From positions 1 through 56,075 of the forward strand of contig NZ_LXUK01000015.1 of NCBI RefSeq assembly GCF_013072695.1: a stretch of 56,075 bases of DNA. The letters run 5' to 3'. The notes beneath the pieces were generated by a model that was given only the letters and a program-made list of their open reading frames with translations, made no database searches and was not told where the DNA came from. Position numbers and translations under genes: made by a program. This stretch comes from Acinetobacter sp. Ac_5812 (lineage in GTDB: Bacteria > Pseudomonadota > Gammaproteobacteria > Pseudomonadales > Moraxellaceae). Shown here in pieces: positions 39,739-48,346 of the stretch; within the stretch, counting starts at the first letter, position 1, and each line of letters starts with the position of its first letter.

Positions 39739-40860
39739 ATGAATAAAACGATTGGCATTTTTGGTGGTGGGCAGCTAGGCCGCATGATGGCGCAAGCAGC
39801 GTTACCACTGAATATTCAATGCACCTTCTTTGAAGCAGAAACAGATTGCCCTGCTGCGATTTTGGGTCCAGTTTTTTCGAGCCAAGCGGCACAGGGATTA
39901 CAGGATTTTATTGCAAGCGCGGATGTCTTTAGTCTTGAATTCGAAAATACGCCTGTTGCAGATGTGGATGTTTTGACACAAAGCAAAACCTTGCACCCTC
40001 CTCGCCTTGCTTTGGCGACTGCACAAAATCGTTTGGCTGAAAAACGTTTGTTTGATGAGTTGAGCATTCCTGTTGCGCCGTATCGCGCTGTGGACAGCTT
40101 AGAGAGCTTAAAGCAAGCGGTATCGGATCTTGGATTACCTATTGTCTTAAAAACCGTAACTGGTGGTTATGATGGTAAAGGTCAATTCGTTTTACGTACT
40201 GAAGATCAAATTGAGACAGCTTGGGCTGAATTAGGTCCTGCAAAAAGCCTGGTGGCAGAAAGTTTTGTCAAATTCAGTCGCGAAGTATCAATTATTGCGG
40301 TACGTGGACAAAATGGTGATGTGAAAACTTGGGCTTTGGCTGAGAATCACCATCATAATGGCATCTTGTCACACTCAATCGTACCTGCTCCAAATAGCGC
40401 TGATTTACAGCCTGTTGCGCAAGACTATATTACCCGATTGCTGAAGCACTTAGATTATGTGGGTGTGCTCACACTTGAACTATTTGTCACAGAACAAGGT
40501 TTATGTGCCAATGAAATGGCGTGTCGTGTGCATAATTCAGGTCACTGGTCGATTGAAGGTGCGATTTGCTCGCAATTTGAAAACCATATCCGTGCAGTTG
40601 CAGGCTTACCATTGGGTGCAACTGAAGTGATTCGCCCAAGTGTGATGATCAATATTATTGGTCAGCATCCCAAGTCAGAAGATGTTTTAGCACTGAATGG
40701 CGCGCATTTACACCTCTATAATAAGTCTGAGCGTACCGGCCGTAAGCTGGGACACATTACTTTGATGCCAAATCATTCAGATGATTTAACCGGTTTATGC
40801 CGCCAATTGGCAAAAATATTACCTGTTCCATTGGCATTAACTGATGATATGAGCATCTAA
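39739..40860 (+). CDS. purK: N5-carboxyaminoimidazole ribonucleotide synthase
   Basis: 373 aa ATP-grasp enzyme that makes N5-CAIR from AIR, bicarbonate and ATP; its product feeds PurE. N-terminal GIFGGGQLGRMMAQAA, TVTGGYDGKGQFV in the ATP-grasp domain and NEMACRVHNSGHWSIEG near residue 260. No overlap with neighbours. It ends at the terminator 40878-40907, just past a perfect DnaA box at 40863. Confidence 0.96.
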   Translation: MNKTIGIFGGGQLGRMMAQAALPLNIQCTFFEAETDCPAAILGPVFSSQAAQGLQDFIASADVFSLEFENTPVADVDVLTQSKTLHPPRLALATAQNRLAEKRLFDELSIPVAPYRAVDSLESLKQAVSDLGLPIVLKTVTGGYDGKGQFVLRTEDQIETAWAELGPAKSLVAESFVKFSREVSIIAVRGQNGDVKTWALAENHHHNGILSHSIVPAPNSADLQPVAQDYITRLLKHLDYVGVLTLELFVTEQGLCANEMACRVHNSGHWSIEGAICSQFENHIRAVAGLPLGATEVIRPSVMINIIGQHPKSEDVLALNGAHLHLYNKSERTGRKLGHITLMPNHSDDLTGLCRQLAKILPVPLALTDDMSI

Positions 40861-41460
40861 ACTTATCCACAATACCTAAAAAAAGCGATCTTTGGATCGC
40901 TTTTTTTGTTTCACACGCTTTTTAAATTTAAAAATAGAGTAATGGTTTGTTGTGGATAACTTGTTTTTGATATTTTGAATTTAAAAGAGTGGCTGTTGTT
41001 TGAATTTAAATGGCAGTGGATAAGTATTTATAGGTTTTAAATTCAAAATGAGCGTATTGTTTTAAATTTAAAGTTGCGTGATGGTTGGCTTTTAAATTTA
41101 AATTATTGAGCTGTGGATATCTGTTTTCTCTATAATTATTTTATAAAAAATATAGGTTTGTGGTCTTTTTATGATTCTATTTTGAACAATCGCTCGTTTA
41201 TATATGGGAAAATGAATTTAAAAGTGGATAAGTTTTTAAATTTAAAAGGCTGTGTTATCCAATGGTGGTGCTTTTGAATTTAAATAAGTCATGTTGATAA
41301 CTTTTAAATTTAAAATAAAGCCTGAGTTGTGAATTTAAAAACAGAGTTTTAAATTTAAAACTTGCCAAAATGAATTTAAAGTTACGTTTCCAAACTATAC
41401 ATCTTCATATAGCGTGTTAAGGTGGAGAGGAAATTTAAATTCAAAAGTTTTGGTTCAGTC
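40861..41460. repeat. AT-rich 12-mer array with DnaA boxes
   Basis: A 600-bp gene-free block between purK and the transglycosylase gene. Full TTTRAATTYAAA copies: 40921, 40974, 40999, 41036, 41061, 41091, 41235, 41273, 41303, 41348, 41434 (starts). Partial copies with GAATTTAAA: 41211, 41328, 41369. DnaA boxes: TTATCCACA at 40863-40871, TGTGGATAA at 40951-40959; one-mismatch forms at 41015, 41112, 41223 and 41292. The terminator of purK is inside (40878-40907). See findings. Confidence 0.85.
40878..40907 (+). terminator. terminator after purK
   Basis: GCGATC (40885-40890), loop TTTG, GATCGC (40895-40900), with an A-run before and seven T after. Confidence 0.9.
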
Positions 41461-42759
41461 ATGAAACGTCATTTTTCTTTTTTTCTAGGCACTGCCTTAT
41501 TTACTTTTTTCAATCAGGCGCATGCCGAGCTTGTGATTAACGGTGCAACGGTTTCGACACCCACCACAACAGCGGCTGTTGCCAGTAGTAATTATACGCC
41601 AAATTCCAATTTTCAGGGCTGTATTGCCAATTTGCGTTCACAGGCAATTGCATCAGGTGTATCAGGTGCAACCTATGATCGTTATACACAAAATTTAACG
41701 CCTGATTATTCGGTGATTGATAAATTAAACTATCAACCTGAATTTTCGACCCCGATTTGGGATTATTTGTCTGGCCTTGTGGATAACGAACGAGTACAAG
41801 CAGGACAGCAAAAACTGACTCAACATCGTGCAGTCTTAAACCGCGTTGAGCAGGCCTATGGTGTACCTGCAGAAACAGTAGTTGCCGTTTGGGGTGTCGA
41901 AAGTAATTATGGTGATATTTCGGGTAAATATCCTTTATTACAGGCATTGGGTACTTTGAGCTGTGAAGGTCGTCGTCAAAGTTATTTCCGTGGTGAGTTT
42001 TTTGCCACTATGCGTATTTTGCAACGTGGTGATTTAACCCAAGATCAATTGTATGGTTCATGGGCTGGTGCTTTTGGTCATACTCAGTTTATGCCATCAA
42101 CGTATGAGCGCTTAGCCGTAGATTTCGATGGAGACGGTCGCCGTGATTTGGTTTCAAGTACCACGGATGCTTTAGCTTCAACAGCTAATTTCCTAAAACG
42201 AGCAGGATGGCAAACCGGTATGCCATGGGGCTTTGAGGTTAAAATCCCGCAAGGCATGTCAATTTCTGGTGAAAGCCGTCGGAATAAGAAAGCACTGAAC
42301 AGTTGGATTGCGCAAGGGGTCACTCGAGCGGATGGCACTGCGTTGATTCAAGGTAATTTATCTGGCAGTACGCCAGCGGGACTGATTTCACCTGCGGGTG
42401 CCAATGGTCCATTATTTCTGGTATTTAAAAACTTCGATGCAATTTATAGCTATAACGCGGCTGAAAGTTATGGTTTAGCAATTGCACACCTATCTGATCG
42501 TTTAAGTGGTGGCACGCCATTTTTAACCGCTTGGCCGACCGATGATGCAGGGACATCCCGTGCAGAACGTCGTGAAATTCAACAGTTTTTAGTACAGCGT
42601 GGCTATGATATTGGTGCAGTCGATGGGTTGATTGGCGATAAAAGTCGCCAGGCCATTCGCCAAGAACAGAGCCGTCTCGGTTTAAACCAGACTGGACGTG
42701 CTGGGCAGCAGATTTTACGTGCGTTCCGTCAGGAACAGGCCAAGCAAATGATGAAATAA
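41461..42759 (+). CDS. MltB-family lytic murein transglycosylase with peptidoglycan-binding domain
   Basis: About 432 aa exported enzyme that cleaves peptidoglycan glycan strands to anhydromuropeptides. Signal peptide MKRHFSFFLGTALFTFF ending QAHA, catalytic SLT_2 domain with VVAVWGVESNYGD (catalytic Glu) and GSWAGAFGHTQFMPSTY, then a C-terminal peptidoglycan-binding repeat near residues 355-425 (IQQFLVQRGYDIGAVDGLIG). The start at the ATG 41461 gives a clean signal peptide; an in-frame GTG at 41422 would lie within the repeat array. No clear ribosome-binding site. Its products feed AnmK and Mpl. Confidence 0.9.
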   Translation: MKRHFSFFLGTALFTFFNQAHAELVINGATVSTPTTTAAVASSNYTPNSNFQGCIANLRSQAIASGVSGATYDRYTQNLTPDYSVIDKLNYQPEFSTPIWDYLSGLVDNERVQAGQQKLTQHRAVLNRVEQAYGVPAETVVAVWGVESNYGDISGKYPLLQALGTLSCEGRRQSYFRGEFFATMRILQRGDLTQDQLYGSWAGAFGHTQFMPSTYERLAVDFDGDGRRDLVSSTTDALASTANFLKRAGWQTGMPWGFEVKIPQGMSISGESRRNKKALNSWIAQGVTRADGTALIQGNLSGSTPAGLISPAGANGPLFLVFKNFDAIYSYNAAESYGLAIAHLSDRLSGGTPFLTAWPTDDAGTSRAERREIQQFLVQRGYDIGAVDGLIGDKSRQAIRQEQSRLGLNQTGRAGQQILRAFRQEQAKQMMK

Positions 42760-42776
42760 ATTTGAACTCGATAATT

Positions 42777-42808
42777 AAAAAAGGTCTGCCCAACGGCAGA
42801 CCTTTTTT
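42777..42808. terminator. bidirectional terminator
   Basis: A-run, GGTCTGCC, loop CAAC, GGCAGACC, T-run. Serves the transglycosylase gene and the converging gene ending at 42811. Confidence 0.92.
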
Positions 42809-42810
42809 AA

Positions 42811-43182
42811 TTAAGGGGCAGCATCTAATTTAACGGCTTCTAAAATATCAAAAATGACAGCTGTGACATCTTGGCTTAAATCACGATCATTAAAGATTTC
42901 ATAAGCGGTAATCGTGACATCGGTATCACTTGGTAATTGTTTTTGTTCTTCTTCAATCAAGTGCTCGATGGGCAATAGTGTTTGTTTGATTTCAAGATGC
43001 AATACTTCATCATAAGCAAGATTTTCTTCTTCAAGCTCTAACTCTTGCTCATTGAAATAAGGAATTAAGATAGCATGGAGATAAGGGCTAATATCTTGAA
43101 TATTCAAGAGTTCGATATCACGAGTCTGTTCAATCGTACTGATGTGGTCGTTCACTTCAATTAAGATATGATAATAACTCAT
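42811..43182 (-). CDS. hypothetical acidic protein, 123 aa
   Basis: I do not recognise a family. From the ATG at 43182 (GGAG about 6 nt upstream) it reads MSYYHILIEVNDHIST. It has no signal peptide or membrane segment and many acidic residues (ELELEEENLAYDE). It is likely a soluble cytoplasmic protein. A start four codons earlier is less good. It stands before the metalloprotease-like trio on the same strand, with a 122-bp gap. Confidence 0.75.
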   Translation of the reverse strand: MSYYHILIEVNDHISTIEQTRDIELLNIQDISPYLHAILIPYFNEQELELEEENLAYDEVLHLEIKQTLLPIEHLIEEEQKQLPSDTDVTITAYEIFNDRDLSQDVTAVIFDILEAVKLDAAP

Positions 43183-43303
43183 GCTGATCTCCATTAAGGC
43201 TAAGATGATGTTTTATCATCACAATAACATGAATAAATCAAAACAATCGACCCATTCTTGTTATTGCTTAGCAGATCATCTTATATTTACCTATGATGTT
43301 CGA

Positions 43304-44212
43304 TTAATCCGCTAAACCTAATAGCTTTAGATCAGTCTCAGTCAGTTGAAAATCTTTTGCATCCTGATCTTTAATTCGTGGATACATCAAAGACCTTGGA
43401 TCACGGGTATGCTTTAGACCCAAAGCATGACCAAATTCGTGTGCTAAGGTTAAACGTAAGTCATCAGTTGATGAAAATTCATAAATAAAAATCTGTTTTC
43501 CATCAAATTGACCTTTGTGTAGCACTTCAGGCTTAAAAGTCTCATTAAACTCATTTACAGAAGCACTTAACTGTTGATAGACTTGTTTCGATTTTTCAGC
43601 CTTTTCCTGACTTTGCTGGACTTTATGATTGTATTCAGTAATTTTTGCCTGTAATTTCTGAGCTTGTTGCTGCAACTGTTGTTGCTGTTTTTGCAGTGCA
43701 GTGAACAATGCTTTATTGCTGTTGTCTGCCTTATATTGCGCTAAGCCTTGCTGATATTGTTGGGCCTGATTTTCGTAGGCTTTCTTTTGTCGTTCAAGTT
43801 GAGCATTGCTTTCTGCTAAATCAGCATTGGTTCTCTGTAATTTTTCATTTCTATTCAACCAATTCTGTTGTTCTTGCTCAAGTTGACTCAAACTTTCAGC
43901 ACGTTTCATGCTACGAATTTGACGTTGGTCAAAAACCAGATTAATCACAAAATCTGCGTCAGGATCATACACAAAATATTTTTGACCCGTGTTCTTTTCC
44001 CAAATTGCAGCAGCTTGTTTACTTAAGTCGATCATTTGTTGTTGATCGATGTTCAAACGCGGGTCAAGTTCAGCAATACGATAGCGTAAAGGTTGCTCTG
44101 TGTTATAGCGAACTTGCGACTGTGCTGGAGCAGTCGAGCTAATTTTAGCAAAAGTCGAGACTGGGGCTAGCAAGGTAAAACATGCAGCCATAAGGAGAGA
44201 TAAAAGACGCAT
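43304..44212 (-). CDS. metzincin-like protein with coiled-coil insert, paralog A
   Basis: 302 aa exported protein. Signal peptide to about residue 22, a conserved N-terminal block RYRIAELDPRLNIDQQQ, a Gln/Lys-rich coiled-coil region (about 105-215), and a C-terminal zinc motif HEFGHALGLKH (His 258, 262, 268; Glu 259) followed by SLMYP as a Met-turn. These are the marks of a matrixin-type zinc protease, but split by the coiled coil. No ribosome-binding site is evident at the ATG. Closest to the trio members at 44598 and 45891. Confidence 0.82.
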   Translation of the reverse strand: MRLLSLLMAACFTLLAPVSTFAKISSTAPAQSQVRYNTEQPLRYRIAELDPRLNIDQQQMIDLSKQAAAIWEKNTGQKYFVYDPDADFVINLVFDQRQIRSMKRAESLSQLEQEQQNWLNRNEKLQRTNADLAESNAQLERQKKAYENQAQQYQQGLAQYKADNSNKALFTALQKQQQQLQQQAQKLQAKITEYNHKVQQSQEKAEKSKQVYQQLSASVNEFNETFKPEVLHKGQFDGKQIFIYEFSSTDDLRLTLAHEFGHALGLKHTRDPRSLMYPRIKDQDAKDFQLTETDLKLLGLAD

Positions 44213-44597
44213 AATAGGAGATAAAGCTTGAAAGAGGTCACATTTTAGTCAAAAAAAATCAGTAGTCAAATTGATGGAAGAGAGTTCAATCTATGAGTTT
44301 TAACGATATTTCCGGAAAATGAATAAAAATACATTTGTAGACATATTGGTAAAAAATCGTGCAAAAAAAACAGGGTTTGTTTATTAAATGATCTAAAACC
44401 AATGTGAGAACAACTGTTTATTTTTTATTTTTAATGCATTAAATCTTTAATAGCTGATCAAATTAAGCTGCAAAAATATTTTTTACATCTAAAAAAAATA
44501 CATTCTATTTCACATAAAATATTTATTTATTTGTACAAAAACTATACTTAGAGTCTAGTCAATGTTAATTCTTGTAAAGAAAAACCTGCTGTTGCTA
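44213..44597. other. AT-rich gap between paralogs A and B
   Basis: 385 bp, very AT-rich with several T-runs. It must contain the promoter of paralog A. I see no ORF, no clear -35/-10 pair and no strong repeat. Confidence 0.5.
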
Positions 44598-45509
44598 TCA
44601 ATAAATGGCTTTTACAAGGTCTTTATCTGAATCGGTGAGTGCAAATTGCTGCAGGTTTTGTTTTTGGATGACAGGGTACATCAGTGAACTTGGATCATTG
44701 GTATGTTCTAAGCCAAGCGCATGCCCAAACTCGTGAGCCAGGGTGAAACGGAGGTCATTGATTGAAGAAAATTCATAAATCAGAATCTGTTTGCCGTTGA
44801 AATGGCCTTTATGGAATAAGTGGGGCTGAAACACTTGATTAAATTGACTTGCTGTCGCAACCAGTTGTTGATTGTTCTGATTTAAACTCTGGATACGTTG
44901 ATTGAGTTGTTGGGTACGTTGATTGTGTTCTTGAACTTCCTGCTGTAGTGCCAAAGACTGTTGTTGTAATGCTTTTTGTCTTTGTGAAAATTGTTGTGCC
45001 AAGTCTTTGGAACTGGAACGGCTTTGATTGAAGCGCTGTACTTCTGCATTATAGTGTTGGAATTGGGCAGCGAGTTGAGCCTGTTTAGTGGCAATCAAAG
45101 CGGTCGTTTTTTGGATTTCATCTTTGGCCTGTTTTAATTGTTGATTCAGCGTTTCCCATTGCTTTTGCTGCTGTTTCAGTTGATCCAAGCCTTGTAGTCG
45201 CTCAGCACTGCGTTGTTGACGCTCATCAAAGACTAAATGAATGCTAAATTCGGCTTGCGGGTCATAAATGAAATTTTGTTGTCCTGTTTCTTGTTCCCAT
45301 AGTGTGGCAGCTTGTTGGGTCAACTCAAGTACTTGTTGCTGGCTTAAATTAAAGCGTGGATCAATGTCTGCGATACGATAATGCACGATTTTTTTTGGGC
45401 TTGCGTGTTGGTGTGTATCCAGTGAATGGGTATTGCTTTGCGCATTGCTGAATTGAGATATGCCCATGCTTAAACAAGCGATCAAACATGCTAGAGAATG
45501 AACTCGCAT
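44598..45509 (-). CDS. metzincin-like protein with coiled-coil insert, paralog B
   Basis: 303 aa from the ATG at 45509, which follows GGGGAG about 8 nt upstream; the frame runs 13 residues further, but that adds no signal peptide. The signal peptide ends near SNAQS. Conserved block HYRIADIDPRFNLSQQQ, Gln-rich coiled coil (about 105-210), zinc motif HEFGHALGLEH (His 259, 263, 269) and SLMYP. The three paralogs share HKGxFxGKQIxIYEFxSxxDLR just before the zinc motif. Confidence 0.85.
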   Translation of the reverse strand: MRVHSLACLIACLSMGISQFSNAQSNTHSLDTHQHASPKKIVHYRIADIDPRFNLSQQQVLELTQQAATLWEQETGQQNFIYDPQAEFSIHLVFDERQQRSAERLQGLDQLKQQQKQWETLNQQLKQAKDEIQKTTALIATKQAQLAAQFQHYNAEVQRFNQSRSSSKDLAQQFSQRQKALQQQSLALQQEVQEHNQRTQQLNQRIQSLNQNNQQLVATASQFNQVFQPHLFHKGHFNGKQILIYEFSSINDLRFTLAHEFGHALGLEHTNDPSSLMYPVIQKQNLQQFALTDSDKDLVKAIY

Positions 45510-45890
45510 TGTGAAATCTCCCCAAAATAAAAACTTATTTTTGATCATTATTTTGTGGGCGTCAAAATGCTATGTAGTTAATAAATAAAATGAAAAAGTG
45601 TGATTTTTTTCTAATAAATAAAAAAATGAATCGAATGATTTACACAATCAAAAAATGATGTTTTTGTTGTTTTTTTAAGCATAAGTCAAAAAATATCAAC
45701 AGATTAAATCAACAGTCGTAAAAGTTTTAAGGGACAATGCAAAAAAACCGACCTATTGTTAACTTTTGTAAATTTTTTCTGAAAGCGGCAAGTTTTTGAC
45801 TTTTCAGTGAATAATTGTTTGATTGTGACATTTATAGTCCATCCAGTTTTGAGTTATTTTGGAGATATCCGAGCTCGACAGGGATAAAGA
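45510..45890. other. AT-rich gap between paralogs B and C
   Basis: 381 bp, very AT-rich. No ORF or clear repeat; it should hold the promoter of paralog B. Confidence 0.5.
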
Positions 45891-46799
45891 CTATCTTGTC
45901 TGTAATAGCGCATGATCGGCTTGAGTCAGACGAAAATGAGCAGCATTTTGTTCTTTCATGATTGGATACATCAGGGCTTGAGCATCCTCAGCGTGGGCTA
46001 AGCCCAATGCATGGCCGAACTCATGTGCGATGGTTAAACGTAAGTCATCTGCTGATTCAAACTCGTAAATTAATATTTGTTTGCCATTAAATAAGCCCTT
46101 ATGAAATAAATGCGGCTTAAAGCGTTGCTTATATTGGCTGACAGAGGCATTGAGCTGCTGGTCTAAAGCATTGAGTTCATCAACTTGCTGATTTAACTGC
46201 ATGATTCTCTGATTATATTGAGCAATTTCTTGTTGCAATGTTTGCACATTTTGCTCTAAATCCCGCTGCCGTTGCTGAAAATATTCTGGGTTGGCAAAAG
46301 AACTGGGATGTTGTCGTGCATTTTGTTGTTCTTGATTATAGTGTTGGATTTGCTGATTCAGTTGTTGCTGTTTTAAGTCGAGAAGTTGTTTACTGTGCAG
46401 GATTTCCTGTTCAATCTGATCAAGCTGCCGCTTTTTTTCTACCCAGTGTTGTTGATTCAATTCAAGTTGGCTGAGGTGTTCTCGGCGTTGTTCGCTTTCC
46501 ATTTGACGCTCATCATAAATCAGGTGAATCGCGAGTTGAGCATTGGGATCATAGACAAAATAATCCTGCCCAGTACCATCTTTCCAGATTTGTGTCGCTT
46601 GCTGGCTAATGGTTTTGACTTGCTCGATACTGAGTTTAAAACGAGGGTCAACTTCGGCAATACGATAGCGTAGGCGTGTATCCAGTGGACTGGCGATACG
46701 GTCTGTCAGCGAGTTAAATTTAAGCTGAGGGTGTTGACGGGTTTGATAGCCTGACCAAAGCAGAAATAGCACCAATACAACAAGGAGGATGAATTTCAT
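45891..46799 (-). CDS. metzincin-like protein with coiled-coil insert, paralog C
   Basis: 302 aa. The N-terminus MKFILLVVLVLFLLWSG is a hydrophobic anchor without a clear cleavage site, so it may stay in the inner membrane, unlike A and B. Conserved RYRIAEVDPRFKLSIEQ, Gln-rich coiled coil (about 105-215), zinc motif HEFGHALGLAH (His 259, 263, 269) and ALMYP. Its start overlaps the end of the membrane-protein gene by 4 bp (ATGA), so the two are translationally coupled. Confidence 0.84.
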   Translation of the reverse strand: MKFILLVVLVLFLLWSGYQTRQHPQLKFNSLTDRIASPLDTRLRYRIAEVDPRFKLSIEQVKTISQQATQIWKDGTGQDYFVYDPNAQLAIHLIYDERQMESEQRREHLSQLELNQQHWVEKKRQLDQIEQEILHSKQLLDLKQQQLNQQIQHYNQEQQNARQHPSSFANPEYFQQRQRDLEQNVQTLQQEIAQYNQRIMQLNQQVDELNALDQQLNASVSQYKQRFKPHLFHKGLFNGKQILIYEFESADDLRLTIAHEFGHALGLAHAEDAQALMYPIMKEQNAAHFRLTQADHALLQTR

Positions 46800-47212
46800 T
46801 CGTTATTTTTGGAAAATAGAGGTTGATATAGGCTGGGTAGCACTAAAATTCCCCAGATCAGCGTAGAGAGAATATTGCCTAACTCATAAAAAATAGCGCC
46901 AAACCCAGAGATGAATGTTGAAGAATAGCTTGGTAACAGATAAATAAGTAACAGTGGGAAAAAACTATAGACGTAAAGCTTTCTCGCCCATTGTTTAAAT
47001 AAAAGTAAGCCGATGAATACAATAACAAAACCAAACATAAGTATGCTTGAGATGACAAGTTCCCAGTTCTGAGGATCTCTTGATATGAGTTCGCTAATCG
47101 CAATGGAGGTTTGATTGTAAGCATCAAATATTGAGCTTATGAGAAAACTAAGTAGTGAAAATATAAGAACTAATCTAAATCTAGTTTTGCTAATGACAGA
47201 ATCTGTTTTCAT
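46796..47212 (-). CDS. hypothetical membrane protein, 138 aa
   Basis: About four hydrophobic segments (near residues 12-27, 50-72, 80-97, 110-130). I recognise no family. Start at the ATG 47212 is a choice between that and 47230; neither has a good ribosome-binding site. It is upstream of and overlaps paralog C by 4 bp, so a shared function is likely. Confidence 0.7.
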   Translation of the reverse strand: MKTDSVISKTRFRLVLIFSLLSFLISSIFDAYNQTSIAISELISRDPQNWELVISSILMFGFVIVFIGLLLFKQWARKLYVYSFFPLLLIYLLPSYSSTFISGFGAIFYELGNILSTLIWGILVLPSLYQPLFSKNNE

Positions 47213-47413
47213 CTTTAATCTAGGTATCATTTTTTTAATACTTGGGATTATACCGAAAATAATTTCATGTGTATCAAGCCAATATTATTGTATTCAACTC
47301 GATTTGGCTAAGGTTTAGGTTTAGTATTTTATATGGGACTCACTCATACACTGGTCATATAGTGGGTGAGACAATTCATTCTGACAATTAAAATAAAATG
47401 CAAAGGAATATGC

Positions 47414-48298
47414 ATGCTGAAATATCTACTCAAAGCGCCTGAGGCTGCATGGGCGGTGGCTTCGCCTGCAACAGCAAAGGCAGAAAATTTAAAAATTAAA
47501 TATCTGGGGACCGCAGGGTTTATCCTGTCTGATAATAATCGAACCTTGGTGCTTGATCCTTTTATTAGCCGCCCAAGTCTTTGGCAGACCTTTACTCAAC
47601 CTTTATCTAGCGATCCAGTATTGGTCAAACACTATATCCCTGATGCGGATGAGGTACTGATTGGCCATGCACATTATGACCATATTCTGGATGCTGCAGA
47701 AGTGTGTAAACAAACAGGTGCTCGCTTGATTGGTTCAGAAGCCAGTGTGATGTATGGACGCTCAGCAGGTTTAGCTGAGCAACAGATGTATGAGACAAAG
47801 GGTAGGGAAGTGATTTGCTGCGGGAATTGGCAAGTGATTGGCTTACCTTCAATTCATGGCAAGGCCTTGTTTGGTCGTGTTCCATTGCCAGGAGATATGA
47901 CTGCACCACCACCATATCCACCGAAGTTTCATCAGTTGCGACATGGTTTGGTTTTGAATTGGTGGATTGATACAGGACAACTGCGCGTTGTTCACATTGA
48001 TTCCGCCGATTTTATCGAGCAAGAGTTACAGGGCAAACAAGCTGATATTGTGTGTTTATGTGCAATCGGACGCAAATATCGTCCAAACTATGTCAAAGAT
48101 GTGGTGCGACTACTGAAACCGAAATACATTATTCCATGTCATTGGGATAGCATGGTGACGCCGATTGGTGACGTTCCTCAGTTGTTGCCAGGGGTGAATA
48201 TTCCTGAGTTTATTGAAGAAATAAAAGCATGTGGTGTAATACCTTTGTTTATGCCAATTTTGGGCGAACTTTATTTTGAGCAAAATGATTCATCTTAA
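47414..48298 (+). CDS. metallo-beta-lactamase-fold hydrolase
   Basis: 294 aa with the metal motif GHAHYDH (HAHYDH at residues 85-90) and later His/Asp (IHGKALFG, HIDSADF, PCHWDSM). Signals match the UlaG/RomA-like or NAPE-PLD-like branches of the MBL superfamily, not beta-lactamases. No signal peptide is predicted with confidence. The ATG at 47414 follows AAGGA by about 8 nt. Substrate unknown. Confidence 0.83.
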   Translation: MLKYLLKAPEAAWAVASPATAKAENLKIKYLGTAGFILSDNNRTLVLDPFISRPSLWQTFTQPLSSDPVLVKHYIPDADEVLIGHAHYDHILDAAEVCKQTGARLIGSEASVMYGRSAGLAEQQMYETKGREVICCGNWQVIGLPSIHGKALFGRVPLPGDMTAPPPYPPKFHQLRHGLVLNWWIDTGQLRVVHIDSADFIEQELQGKQADIVCLCAIGRKYRPNYVKDVVRLLKPKYIIPCHWDSMVTPIGDVPQLLPGVNIPEFIEEIKACGVIPLFMPILGELYFEQNDSS

Positions 48299-48303
48299 AA
48301 TAT

Positions 48304-48337
48304 AAAAAAACCGCGCTTTCGCGCGGTCTTTTTTTAA
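48304..48337. terminator. bidirectional terminator before dnaK
   Basis: A-run, CCGCGC, loop TTTC, GCGCGG, T-run. Ends the gene at 48298 and, on the minus strand, dnaK (stop at 48347). Confidence 0.9.
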
Positions 48338-48346
48338 AGAGACAAA

